Assembly: GCF_000262755.1 (NCBI RefSeq)
Contig: NZ_AFEU01000003.1
Coordinates: 1,261,948-1,325,947 of the forward strand
DNA length: 64,000 nucleotides
From: Bacillus methanolicus PB1
Lineage (GTDB): Bacteria; Bacillota; Bacilli; Bacillales; Cytobacillaceae
Direction of reading: 5' to 3'
Part shown: piece by piece, positions 27,501 to 35,934 of the stretch
Layout: the number at the start of each line of letters is the position of its first letter
Position numbering within the stretch: the stretch's first letter is position 1
The notes under the pieces: model-generated
Databases searched by the model: none
What the model saw: only the letters and a program-made list of their open reading frames with translations
What the model was told of the DNA's origin: nothing
Program-made: the position numbers and the translations under genes

Positions 27501-27660
27501 CCTTCTAATGCTGACAAATATTTCGTAATAAAGCATGATTTTGTAAATAAGGCTGTTAATTTTGGAAAAAGGGCCGATATTTTTGTAAATTTAACTGTTA
27601 ATTTTGGAAAAAAGATCGATATTCTTGCAAAAAAAGTAGGTAATTTTGCAAATCACTGAT
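27501..27660 (+). repeat. 21-bp-period tandem array (family D, locus 2)
   Basis: Six units with the TTTTG[GTC]AAA core at 27543, 27564, 27585, 27606, 27627 and 27648, each exactly 21 bp apart. Units alternate AATTTTGGAAAAA and ATTTTTGTAAAT types. The array begins CCTTCTAATGC, like locus 1 on the opposite strand. It stays open in one frame and would encode heptads (VNFGKRADIFVNLTVNF) up to a TGA at about 27655. It lies in sense orientation just after the ytqB terminator. Confidence 0.85.
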
Positions 27661-27662
27661 TC

Positions 27663-27692
27663 ATAAATAAAAACAGCCGGAAACACCGGCTG
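27663..27692 (-). terminator. Terminator of the ytpA-ytpB operon
   Basis: CAGCCGG and CCGGCTG with a 5-nt loop, followed on the minus strand by TTTTTATTTATG, 5 bp past the ytpB stop. Confidence 0.85.
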
Positions 27693-27697
27693 CCAAA

Positions 27698-28780
27698 TTA
27701 TTTCATAAGACTAAGAGGGATCCACTTTTGCATTGCACGGTATACCCTCCCATTTAAGTAAAAGAACAAGCTTATTGTTCCTCCTTTTTTGATAAGCTCT
27801 CTTGCAAGCCTCCTGATACATTTTTGTTTTCGAACTTTTTCATCGGATAAGTATACACCAAGGAGGCCGCGGTTTATTAACTGATGGAAACGTTTATTAG
27901 GGAGTTTTTCCGTATGCCTGTCAGCTTCTTCGATAAAATGCTTCAGTCTGTTGAACATTTTTTCCTGGTTTTCGTAATAAAAACAGAAGTTAAGATCTCC
28001 TCCTGCACGGTCTTCTTCTTGGTCAATCAAATAATCCAAAAGAATATGCAAGCCTTGTATGTATGGAAAATATCCATTTTTAATATTTTCAGCATCCTCA
28101 AACTGAAAGTCGTCTCTCATTGCATAGGAAACTAAACAAAATATTCCTAAAGTAGAGCCGGAGCATGCTGAAAATTCGTACCACTCCATATGCGGAATCT
28201 TTTCTTTATTGTTATTAAACCAGCTTCTGAGCCTTGGGATACGTTCCTCCGCATTCACATGCTTATGAATTTGGAGTTCACAATAATACCTACATAATTC
28301 AAGTAAATGCTGGCTGATTACATGATAGTTAGTTACTTCAATTAAAACCGATCGGCATGTTTCTGCCAGGTCGGCCAAATAATTTCCGTCATCTTGCTCT
28401 TCCCGAAAACGATAATAGTTTTTTTGGACTGCATTTAAGCTTAAAGCATCTGCCATTGACTCGTGCAGCGCAGCAAAATCATATGGATCAAGAGATGTGC
28501 TTCGATCGCACAAATTATCCAAATAATCACTGATTGTTTGATAAGCAACAATAAACCGGATTGCTTCTTTATACCGTTCATTAGCTGCGAGGGCAAGAAT
28601 AGCACCTCCCTCACAGTGGAATGTTTTATGTTCTAAACTCGAGAGAGCTTGTTTTCTTAATTCAGGATCCGGGATTTCTTTCGCCCGTTTTTTCCAATAG
28701 TCCAATTCACGGTGAACTTCCGGAAGAATTTTTCTGTACACTTTTGCCATTAAACTGATCGGTTCGCTTGGGATGAACAC
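27698..28780 (-). CDS. ytpB: Tetraprenyl-beta-curcumene synthase YtpB
   Basis: A 360-residue DUF2600 protein. B. subtilis YtpB is a large-terpene synthase that cyclises tetraprenyl diphosphate to tetraprenyl-beta-curcumene, precursor of C35 terpenes. Aspartate-rich stretches that would bind Mg-diphosphate are present: DYLDNLCD near residues 85-92 and DYLIDQEED near 250. The start is the GTG at 28780, seven nt after AAGGGTGG; GTG 28786 is too close to the site. The coding region begins just after the ytpA stop. ytpA and ytpB form one operon. Confidence 0.85.
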   Translation of the reverse strand: MFIPSEPISLMAKVYRKILPEVHRELDYWKKRAKEIPDPELRKQALSSLEHKTFHCEGGAILALAANERYKEAIRFIVAYQTISDYLDNLCDRSTSLDPYDFAALHESMADALSLNAVQKNYYRFREEQDDGNYLADLAETCRSVLIEVTNYHVISQHLLELCRYYCELQIHKHVNAEERIPRLRSWFNNNKEKIPHMEWYEFSACSGSTLGIFCLVSYAMRDDFQFEDAENIKNGYFPYIQGLHILLDYLIDQEEDRAGGDLNFCFYYENQEKMFNRLKHFIEEADRHTEKLPNKRFHQLINRGLLGVYLSDEKVRKQKCIRRLARELIKKGGTISLFFYLNGRVYRAMQKWIPLSLMK

Positions 28781-28793
28781 ATTCACACCACCC

Positions 28794-29597
28794 TTAGACC
28801 AGATAACCAAGAGATTTTAACTGTCTGTTCACAAAATCCTTTGCATATTCAAAAACATCATCACGTTCAGGTTCATTAAAAATTTCATGGTAGCAATTTG
28901 GCCATTCCTTGAAATGCTTTTCAGAAAGCGGCACTTGATTAAACCAGTCTCTTACATTCACCTTGTTGACAATTTTATCTTCTCCGCCTTGCATGACAAG
29001 CATAGGCAAATCTTGTGTTTCCTCCATTTTTTCAAAAGCAATCTTAATGGCTTTTACTAGTTCACTATACCATCTTACAGAAACCTTTGTAACGTATAAT
29101 GAATCATTAAGATCCGCCTCGCGGACATCCGGGTTCCGTGTCGCAATATCAACGGTAATTCCCGATTCAATTCGAAATGACGGAATCACAAGGTTCAATC
29201 CATGCGAAATAATATTTAGAAGCTTTGACGGGTATTTCACAAGTCCTAGGCACGGAGAAGATAATATCACACCGGCAAGGTTCAACCTTTCTTCTTGCAG
29301 CAACCTGATTGAAATTAACCCTCCCATGCTGTGCCCGAGCAAAAATACAGGCAAGTCATAACGATATGCAGCCTGCACCCAATCTTTTACTTCAAAAATA
29401 TATTCATCAAAGGATTCAATATGTCCCCTTCTTGATCTTGATGTCATTCCCTGGCCGGGTAAATCCCCCATAATTACATGCAATCCGGATGAACGCCACA
29501 TTTCAATGAGCCAGCCGTATCGGCGATGGTGTTCCATTGCTCCATGGACCATAACAATAACCGCTTTTGCATCCCCATCAGCTTCCCATTTCCACAT
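28794..29597 (-). CDS. ytpA: Monoacylglycerol lipase/lysophospholipase-type hydrolase YtpA
   Basis: A 267-residue alpha/beta hydrolase without signal peptide. Nucleophile S90 in GHSMGG, the acid Asp in GGEDKIV near residue 210, and the His in CYHEIFNE near 238 complete the triad. B. subtilis YtpA is linked to bacilysocin formation and acts as a phospholipase-like enzyme. Operon partner ytpB makes a terpene; whether the two products meet in one pathway is unclear. AGGAGG 7 nt before the ATG fixes the start. Confidence 0.85.
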   Translation of the reverse strand: MWKWEADGDAKAVIVMVHGAMEHHRRYGWLIEMWRSSGLHVIMGDLPGQGMTSRSRRGHIESFDEYIFEVKDWVQAAYRYDLPVFLLGHSMGGLISIRLLQEERLNLAGVILSSPCLGLVKYPSKLLNIISHGLNLVIPSFRIESGITVDIATRNPDVREADLNDSLYVTKVSVRWYSELVKAIKIAFEKMEETQDLPMLVMQGGEDKIVNKVNVRDWFNQVPLSEKHFKEWPNCYHEIFNEPERDDVFEYAKDFVNRQLKSLGYLV

Positions 29598-29679
29598 AAT
29601 TGTTCCTCCTGCGACAATCTAATGAATGAAATATAAAAGAACTATACCACAATTATATTTAACTATAAGCAAAAAAGCT

Positions 29680-29710
29680 TTGACAATCATATACACTCAT
29701 TCAGTACAAT
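29680..29710 (+). promoter_or_regulatory. Candidate sigma-A promoter of ytoA
   Basis: TTGACA at 29680-29685 and TACAAT at 29705-29710, spacing 19 bp, about 35 bp before the ytoA start. The -35 box is perfect, the spacing somewhat long. Confidence 0.45.
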
Positions 29711-29745
29711 CAAGATAAAAAAATGTTTTAAAGGAGTTGCTGCAT

Positions 29746-30261
29746 ATGATCTACCCTTATAATTATAAGTATCCTAAAATTGCAGATTCAGCCTATATCG
29801 CCGATTATGTAACCATAACAGGCGATGTTGAAATCGGTGAGGAATCAAGCGTATGGTTTAATACAGTTATAAGAGGCGATGTTGCCCCTACTATTATCGG
29901 AAACAGAGTAAACATACAAGACAATTCCGTACTCCATCAAAGCCCGAACAATCCGCTTATCATCGAGGATGAAGTAACTGTAGGCCACCAGGTTGTTCTG
30001 CACAGCTGCATCATCCGAAAAAAAGCGCTGATCGGCATGGGTTCCATAATATTAGATCAAGCTGAAATTGGAGAAGGGGCATTTATTGGCGCCGGGAGCC
30101 TTGTTCCCCAAGGAAAAAAAATCCCTCCAAATACACTTGCATTCGGAAGACCTGCTAAAGTCATCCGGGAATTAACTGACGAAGACATTGAAGATATGAA
30201 AAGAATCTCCAGAGAATACGCAGAGAAAGCCCAATATTATAAATCTTTACAAAAAGATTAA
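29746..30261 (+). CDS. ytoA: Gamma-carbonic anhydrase-like protein YtoA
   Basis: A 171-residue left-handed beta-helix protein of the gamma-carbonic anhydrase/PaaY-like group. Hexapeptide repeats run from about residue 15 to 125. The zinc ligands are seen as H in NSVLHQS and the pair in VGHQVVLHSC. Many relatives lack measurable anhydrase activity, so the catalytic role is unproven. The ATG at 29746 is 9 nt past AAAGGAG; a TTG three codons upstream is too close. Confidence 0.85.
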   Translation: MIYPYNYKYPKIADSAYIADYVTITGDVEIGEESSVWFNTVIRGDVAPTIIGNRVNIQDNSVLHQSPNNPLIIEDEVTVGHQVVLHSCIIRKKALIGMGSIILDQAEIGEGAFIGAGSLVPQGKKIPPNTLAFGRPAKVIRELTDEDIEDMKRISREYAEKAQYYKSLQKD

Positions 30262-30403
30262 AATCCGAACTAAAAACATCAATATTTTTATAGCTTGCCT
30301 ATATTTCAACAAACTTATTCCAGCTGTATCTTTTTACTTACTTAACGTATCCTAAAATGGGGCCGATATAGAGAGTAGATAGTGTTAATTAGGGTGATAT
30401 TTC

Positions 30404-31279
30404 ATGAATGGCTTATATATTGTAATCGTGCTCCTTTTGATAGTTTTTCTCCCATTTGTTATCACGTTTTTAAAAGGGACAAGCATGGTAAAATCTTCAG
30501 TTATGTTTTTATTTGTGTTGGCCGTTATTGCCGGAGCTTTTGTTCTTGAAAATACAAATTCCGGACATGCCGCCAAAGCAATTGAGTCCATAAAGAGCTG
30601 GATTCAAGCACCGGTTCCGAAAACAAACACTTACCTCGACAAAAACTTCGATGTTTCGATTATTAAAATCAAAGATAAGGTTCTTCTCGATGCACCGGTT
30701 ATATCCCAAATGCCCGAACTGCCGAGGGGATGTGAAGTTACAAGCTTGGCAATGCTTTTGCAAGATGCCGGAATCGATATAGACAAAGTAACCCTTGCAA
30801 AAAAAATTAAGAAGGACACGACCCCATTCAGCACATCGAACGGGAAAATAATTTTCGGCAATCCGAATGACGGTTTTGTCGGAAGCATCGACAATTACAA
30901 AGAACCCGGGCTTGGCGTCTATCATAAGCCAATTAAAGAACTAGCTGATCACTACCTGCCCGGCCGAATCACCGATCTTACCGGATCTGACTTCCAGGAG
31001 CTGAAAATTCACCTTTCTGATGGCAGGCCCGTATGGGTCATCATAAACAGCCAATATAAAAAGCTTCCCGACAGCCAGTTCCAAACATGGCATACCCCGA
31101 CAGGAAAAGTGAAAGTAACTTTTAAAGAGCATTCAGTGCTTATCACAGGGTACGACCGTCATTTTATTTACTTTAACGACCCTCTTACAGGCGAGAAAAA
31201 TAAAAAAGCACCCATAAAGGAATTTAAAGATTCCTGGGTGCAAATGGGAAGGCAGGCGATCACCTATCTTCCCAATTAA
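30404..31279 (+). CDS. Membrane-anchored C39-like peptidase (peptidase_C39_2 family)
   Basis: A 291-residue protein with two N-terminal hydrophobic segments (residues 4-23 and 31-49), then a papain-like domain outside the membrane. The catalytic cysteine is C110 in LPRGCEVTSLAMLLQ, the histidine H243 in KEHSVLITGYD, and the third residue lies in YFNDPL near 258. It resembles B. subtilis YvpB and similar C39-type peptidases, whose substrates are unknown. AGGGTGAT precedes the ATG. It is convergent with asnB, the coding regions overlapping by 4 bp. Its 3' end carries a hairpin that acts as terminator for asnB. Confidence 0.75.
   Translation: MNGLYIVIVLLLIVFLPFVITFLKGTSMVKSSVMFLFVLAVIAGAFVLENTNSGHAAKAIESIKSWIQAPVPKTNTYLDKNFDVSIIKIKDKVLLDAPVISQMPELPRGCEVTSLAMLLQDAGIDIDKVTLAKKIKKDTTPFSTSNGKIIFGNPNDGFVGSIDNYKEPGLGVYHKPIKELADHYLPGRITDLTGSDFQELKIHLSDGRPVWVIINSQYKKLPDSQFQTWHTPTGKVKVTFKEHSVLITGYDRHFIYFNDPLTGEKNKKAPIKEFKDSWVQMGRQAITYLPN
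31198..31241 (-). terminator. asnB terminator inside the convergent C39 gene
   Basis: GCACCCA and TGGGTGC, with an inner GGAAT/ATTCC helix, followed on the minus strand by TTTTTTATTTTTC. It lies 35-80 bp past the asnB stop, inside the last codons of the plus-strand gene. Confidence 0.75.
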
Positions 31280-33180
31280 TTTTCAGCCGTTTGCAAATGC
31301 TTTTTCATTTCGTACTCTTTCTGGAAAGGGTACTTTTTTTCAACATAAACAGCATGCCAAATCATAAACATGAGAACCGTCCAAATTTTCCGGCTGTGAT
31401 CGGCTTTATCTTGGCAATGGTCGTCAAAAAGCTTTAATAAATAGTTTTTGTTGATTAAATGATCGGTGTGGCTTTCTCGGATCATCTTTTTCGCCCAATC
31501 GTTCATTTCGTTCTTCAGCCAGTAACGGATCGGCACCGGAAACCCGAGTTTTTTGCGGTTCAGTACATGGTCAGGCACGATTCCTTCGGCAGCTTTGCGC
31601 AAAATATATTTCGTTGTTCCATTTGCCGTTTTCAAGCTGGTTGGAATTTTTGAAGCAATTTCGAACACAGCCTTATCCAAAAACGGAACACGAAGTTCTA
31701 ATGAGTGGGCCATTGTCATTTTATCAGCTTTTAACAAAATATCGCCGCGCAGCCATGTATGGATGTCGATGTATTGCATACGGTCAACAGGATCGTAGCC
31801 GGCACTTTCTTCATACAACAGCTTTGTTACATCTGTATAGTTTAGACCTTCTTTATAAACGTTGAGAAGATCACGTTTTTCCTCTTCTGTAAACATTTTG
31901 GCGTTGCCTATATAACGCTCTTCCATCGGAGTGAGGCCGCGTTCAATGAAGCTCTTTCCTTTCATACCCTCCGGCATCATTTTGGCAATGACTTTTAAGA
32001 CCGATTTTCCGGTTTTAGGGATTTTATCAAACATTTCAAGTGATTGCGGTTCACGGTAAATGTTATAGCCGCCGAATAATTCATCTGCTCCTTCACCGGA
32101 TAAAACAACCGTAACATGCTTTCTTGCTTCACGAGCAACAAAGTATAAAGGTACGCACGCAGGGTCTGCAAGCGGATCATCCATATGCCACATAATTTTC
32201 GGAAGTTCGTTCATATATTCTTCAGGCGAAATAACATAGCTGATGTTTTCAACGCCAAGCTTTTCAGCCGTCTCTTTCGCTACATCAATTTCACTGAAGC
32301 CGTTGCGTTCAAACCCTACTGAGAAGGTCTTTATTGCAGGATGAAACTCTTTTGCAATTGAAGCAATAAGAGAAGAATCGATTCCTCCTGAAAGGAATGA
32401 ACCGACAGGCACATCGCTTCGCATGTGAATTTTTACTGAATCAAATAAGACATCTTTAATTTCTTTAATAAATTCATCTTCTGATTTATGAACAGGATTG
32501 AAAGAAGCCTTCCAATAGCGCTTAATTTCCATTGGCGAGCCTACTTTTTTGATAAAATAATGGCCAGGCTCAAGTTTTTTTATTCCTTCAGACAACGTAT
32601 TAGGTTCCGGCACAAATTGATACGTTAAATAATGCTGCAATGACTCGTAGTTTAGGACATCGTTCTCAATTGCTAATAGAATACTTTTCTTTTCAGATGC
32701 AAAGAACGTTTTGTCACCATCTTCAAAATAGAAGAAAGGCTTAATTCCAAAAGGATCTCGTGCACCGTACAGGGTTTTCTCCTGTTTATCCCAGATCACA
32801 AACGCGAACATGCCGCGAAGCTTTTCAACCGCCTTTTCTTTCAAATGGCTGTAAAGGGCAATAATTACCTCTGTATCAGATTCCGTAGCAAAGGCAAGCC
32901 CTTCTTTAACCAGCTCCTCGCGAAGTTCAACATAGTTATAAACTTCTCCGTTAAAAATGATCCAATAGCGTTCATTTTCATAACTTAAAGGCTGGTGGCC
33001 GGATTCCAGATCAATAATGCTCAACCGACGAAAACCAAATTGAATATGGTCATCAAAGAAATAGCCGTCATCATCCGGGCCGCGATGGGTAATAATGTTA
33101 TTCATATTCTTAAACAATAGTTTTTGTTCGTTGCGATATTCTTGTGCTTTCTCATGTACACAACCAATAAAACCACACAT
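31276..33180 (-). CDS. asnB: Asparagine synthetase (glutamine-hydrolysing) AsnB
   Basis: A 634-residue class II amidotransferase making asparagine from aspartate, ATP and glutamine. The catalytic N-terminal cysteine is C2 (CGFIGC), so the start must be the ATG at 33180, not the frame opening four codons upstream. The glutaminase domain covers residues 2-200 and the synthetase domain follows, with the PP-loop SGGIDSS near 262. It is very close to B. subtilis AsnB throughout (for example HTWLRGDILLKADKMTMAHS). It is a single-gene unit ending within the convergent neighbour. Confidence 0.95.
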   Translation of the reverse strand: MCGFIGCVHEKAQEYRNEQKLLFKNMNNIITHRGPDDDGYFFDDHIQFGFRRLSIIDLESGHQPLSYENERYWIIFNGEVYNYVELREELVKEGLAFATESDTEVIIALYSHLKEKAVEKLRGMFAFVIWDKQEKTLYGARDPFGIKPFFYFEDGDKTFFASEKKSILLAIENDVLNYESLQHYLTYQFVPEPNTLSEGIKKLEPGHYFIKKVGSPMEIKRYWKASFNPVHKSEDEFIKEIKDVLFDSVKIHMRSDVPVGSFLSGGIDSSLIASIAKEFHPAIKTFSVGFERNGFSEIDVAKETAEKLGVENISYVISPEEYMNELPKIMWHMDDPLADPACVPLYFVAREARKHVTVVLSGEGADELFGGYNIYREPQSLEMFDKIPKTGKSVLKVIAKMMPEGMKGKSFIERGLTPMEERYIGNAKMFTEEEKRDLLNVYKEGLNYTDVTKLLYEESAGYDPVDRMQYIDIHTWLRGDILLKADKMTMAHSLELRVPFLDKAVFEIASKIPTSLKTANGTTKYILRKAAEGIVPDHVLNRKKLGFPVPIRYWLKNEMNDWAKKMIRESHTDHLINKNYLLKLFDDHCQDKADHSRKIWTVLMFMIWHAVYVEKKYPFQKEYEMKKHLQTAEN

Positions 33181-33414
33181 TATGTACGTCACCTTCTCCG
33201 TTTTTTTGAAAAAAATATTAAAAACTATTACCTATAATCATTCGTCATTCAACGAAAAACATACTCTCTAATACTACCACTATTCACACCAAAAATGCAC
33301 TTAGAACACAAAAAAATCGCCGGGAAAAATCAGGGATTAATTGAAGTTTACACGTATTTACATCGAAGTAAACGCCGTAGACAGCTCTCTCAAAAATTAG
33401 ACGGAGAAATAAAA

Positions 33415-33536
33415 CGAGGCTGTCTCATAAGGGTCTGACCCCATGCGCATTTATCAATATATAGCACATTTATCCATTATTATGTCCTATATATTGTGTT
33501 ATGGGGTCTGACCCTTGGGCTTTTGAGACAGCCTCG
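33415..33536. repeat. Full-length palindromic intergenic element (family A, copy 2)
   Basis: 122 bp, arms CGAGGCTGTCTCA and GAGACAGCCTCG, inner GGGTCTGACCCCAT / ATGGGGTCTGACCC, centre CAATATATAG / CTATATATTG. It has the same orientation as the copy at 2547. On the minus strand it is followed by TTTTATTTC, 8 bp after the metK stop, so it can end the metK transcript. Confidence 0.88.
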
Positions 33537-33543
33537 TCGAATG

Positions 33544-34743
33544 TTAAATTTGTGCCTGTCGCTTTAAAGCTTCTGCTTTATCAGTACGCTCCCAAGGAAG
33601 ATCAAGATCATTGCGTCCAAAATGGCCGTATGCTGCAGTCTGTTTGTAAATCGGACGGCGAAGGTCAAGCATCTTAATAATCCCTGCAGGACGCAGGTCA
33701 AAGTTTTTGTTGACAAGGTCAACAAGAACATCTTCACTGACTTTTCCTGTACCAAATGTATCAATTGAAATTGATACTGGCTTGGCAACTCCGATCGCAT
33801 ATGCAAGCTGAACCTCAACTTTTTCTGCAAGTCCTGCAGCTACGATATTTTTCGCAACATAGCGTGCTGCATAAGCAGCTGAACGGTCAACTTTTGTAGG
33901 GTCCTTGCCAGAGAAAGCACCGCCGCCGTGGCGCGCATAACCGCCATAAGTATCAACGATAATTTTGCGTCCTGTTAGGCCGGCATCCCCTTGAGGACCG
34001 CCGATAACGAATCGGCCTGTCGGGTTGATGAAGTATTTTGTATTTTCATCAATTAATTCTTTTGGAACAACCGGGTCAATGACATATTCTTTAATATTAC
34101 GCTGAATTTGCTCAAGTGTAACTTCAGGATGGTGCTGAGTTGAAATAACGATTGTATCGATGCGTACAGGCTTATCGTTTTCATCATACTCAACAGTTAC
34201 CTGTGTTTTACCATCCGGACGAAGGTAAGGAAGAATCTCTTCTTTCCGCACTTCTGTTAAACGGCGGGCAAGCTTATGGGCAAGAGAAATCGGCAAAGGC
34301 ATAAGCTCTTTTGTTTCGTTGCAGGCAAAGCCGAACATTAATCCCTGGTCTCCTGCTCCGATCGCTTCGATTTCTTCATCTGTCATTTGGCCTTCACGAG
34401 CTTCCAGAGCCTTGTCAACACCCATAGCAATATCAGGGGACTGCTCATCAATAGAAGTTAATACCGCACATGTTTCAGCATCAAAACCGTATTTCGCACG
34501 GGTGTAGCCGATATTTGCAACTGTTTCACGAACAATTTTGGGGATGTCTACATACGTAGAAGTTGTGATTTCTCCGGTAACCAACACCAAACCAGTAGTG
34601 ACAGATGTTTCAGCGGCAACACGAGCATTCGGATCCTTTGCTAGAATAGCATCTAAAATAGCATCCGAAATTTGGTCGCAAATTTTATCGGGATGTCCTT
34701 CAGTTACTGATTCAGAAGTAAACAAACGACGTTTTTTTGACAA
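33544..34743 (-). CDS. metK: S-adenosylmethionine synthase MetK
   Basis: A 399-residue enzyme forming SAM from methionine and ATP. Motifs GHPDK at residues 16-20, [10 protein letters not shown] near 123 and [15 protein letters not shown] near 270 are intact. The start is TTG at 34743, seven nt after AAGGAGG. It is controlled by the SAM riboswitch upstream. A family A palindrome follows the stop codon closely. It is a single-gene unit. Confidence 0.96.
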   Translation of the reverse strand: MSKKRRLFTSESVTEGHPDKICDQISDAILDAILAKDPNARVAAETSVTTGLVLVTGEITTSTYVDIPKIVRETVANIGYTRAKYGFDAETCAVLTSIDEQSPDIAMGVDKALEAREGQMTDEEIEAIGAGDQGLMFGFACNETKELMPLPISLAHKLARRLTEVRKEEILPYLRPDGKTQVTVEYDENDKPVRIDTIVISTQHHPEVTLEQIQRNIKEYVIDPVVPKELIDENTKYFINPTGRFVIGGPQGDAGLTGRKIIVDTYGGYARHGGGAFSGKDPTKVDRSAAYAARYVAKNIVAAGLAEKVEVQLAYAIGVAKPVSISIDTFGTGKVSEDVLVDLVNKNFDLRPAGIIKMLDLRRPIYKQTAAYGHFGRNDLDLPWERTDKAEALKRQAQI

Positions 34744-34798
34744 TTGACTTCCTCCTTATTTCATAATATAGAGCGAGGTTGCAAAAGAAACGGAGTTC

Positions 34799-34902
34799 TC
34801 CTCTCAAGCCGGACAGGCATAAGACGGCCTTCAAAGAGGCAGCTTTTCAGCCCTAGCAGCAGGGCGGCTTATGATCCGATGGCCTGGACGCTCGAGCTGG
34901 AC
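34799..34902. repeat. Structured repeat-like segment in the metK leader
   Basis: On the minus strand this segment begins GTCCAGCTCGAGCGTCCAGG, continues with ATAAGCCGCC, and ends GGCTTGAGAGG, with GGCATAAG/CTTATG-type inverted pieces. It resembles dispersed 'GTCCAGCTC...CTTATGCC' intergenic repeats I recall from Bacillaceae genomes. Only one copy is in this window, so repeat status rests on recall. GC content is clearly higher than in the surrounding leader. Confidence 0.4.
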
Positions 34903-35066
34903 AACTCACAAATCACACTTCCTAACCTCAATTGATACGGTACTCATTCCCATTAGTATGAAATAAATATGGCAGATTTATAATGCCGGACTGAATTTTT
35001 TCGGCATTCATAGCCATCGATTGTTTTTGTCAAAACGAAAGACTGCATGCCCTTGATATAAACAAA

Positions 35067-35250
35067 ATAAAAAACCTTCCCGCACATGAGGAAAGGTTGA
35101 AAACGTCAGGTTCGCGCCTTTCACTCTTATCGTTCAAGGACTTTATCCTTGCCTCAGGTTAGCACCTTTGCTCTCGACGTTTGTAAATTCATCTTGGAGC
35201 AGGTTGCTGGGTTTCATCGGGCCTGTCCCTCCACCATCTCGGGATAAGAG
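35067..35250 (-). promoter_or_regulatory. SAM-I riboswitch (S-box) of metK
   Basis: The P1 halves CTCTTATC and GATAAGAG lie at 35124-35250. The conserved S-box string CCCGATGAAACCCAGCAACC and GGTGCTAA are present in order. The aptamer is followed by a terminator at 35067-35099 (AACCTTTCC / GGGAAGGTT, then TTTTTATTTTG). High SAM would favour the terminator and shut off metK. The distance from the terminator to the metK start is unusually long, about 320 bp. Confidence 0.95.
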
Positions 35251-35269
35251 AGTATCCGTTCAAGGTTAA

Positions 35270-35299
35270 ATCATATCGTATTGTGTTAAACGATGTCAA
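35270..35299 (-). promoter_or_regulatory. Sigma-A promoter of the metK leader
   Basis: TTGACA (35294-35299, read on the minus strand) and TATGAT (35270-35275), spacing 18 bp, placed about 20 bp before the riboswitch aptamer. Confidence 0.75.
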
Positions 35300-35339
35300 T
35301 TGTTTTTTTGCCCAAATTATGCGCTGGACCTATGTTTTT

Positions 35340-35729
35340 CTATATGGAGCAACTTCCTCTGTCACAATTTTTCCGCAGAAATTTATGCCTGTTTTTTGCC
35401 AACCATTTGTAAATAGGATTCCCGATCCTGTCTGCGAAGGGAACATGGATCAAAATCCCAAAGAGAAATGTTGCAGGAAAATTAACAAGCAAGCGCCTTA
35501 CTGCATAAAATCCTTTATAGATTTTATTGGACGGAGTAATAATATGAATTTCTTTCCTTAAATCTTCTTTTCGAAACGCAAAGCGGCTTTGTTTTTTCTC
35601 ATACTCTTGAAGGGGAATCCATTCAACTTTGCCAAGCCAATCGAGTTTATTGAATAATCTTTTCGTTTCTTGGCATAACAAGCATGTTTTATCGTATAAC
35701 GCAATGGTTTTCAAAATGATCATTCCCAT
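35340..35729 (-). CDS. DCC-type thiol-disulfide oxidoreductase (DUF393)
   Basis: A 129-residue DUF393 family protein. The redox motif CLLC is at residues 16-19 within LYDKTCLLCQETKRLF, in the usual place after the first strand of a thioredoxin-like fold. No signal peptide is present, although one stretch (LLVNFPATFLFGILIHVPF) is hydrophobic and may associate with the membrane. Electron partner and role are unknown. The start is unsure: the ATG at 35729 has no clear ribosome site. It lies upstream of the metK promoter on the same strand. Confidence 0.75.
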   Translation of the reverse strand: MGMIILKTIALYDKTCLLCQETKRLFNKLDWLGKVEWIPLQEYEKKQSRFAFRKEDLRKEIHIITPSNKIYKGFYAVRRLLVNFPATFLFGILIHVPFADRIGNPIYKWLAKNRHKFLRKNCDRGSCSI

Positions 35730-35852
35730 TTTTTTGCTGAATATAAGACTTGAGCAGATAAATCATAATTTATGTCTATTTTAACATACTATTTTAAAAA
35801 CGGTTCAAAAGTACATTTTGTAAAATATTATTGAAACTTTTATATATAGTAT

Positions 35853-35879
35853 AGACTAATTATTCAAAAGTGTTATACT
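35853..35879 (+). promoter_or_regulatory. Candidate promoter of pckA
   Basis: A TATACT -10 box at 35874-35879 with a weak TAGACT at about 35852-35857, 16 bp apart, 55 bp before the start. In B. subtilis pckA is repressed by CcpN on glucose; I could not define a CcpN operator by eye. Confidence 0.35.
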
Positions 35880-35934
35880 AATTGATATGTAACCACTTAC
35901 AAAAATACAATTGAAAAAGGAAGGTAATCATCAG

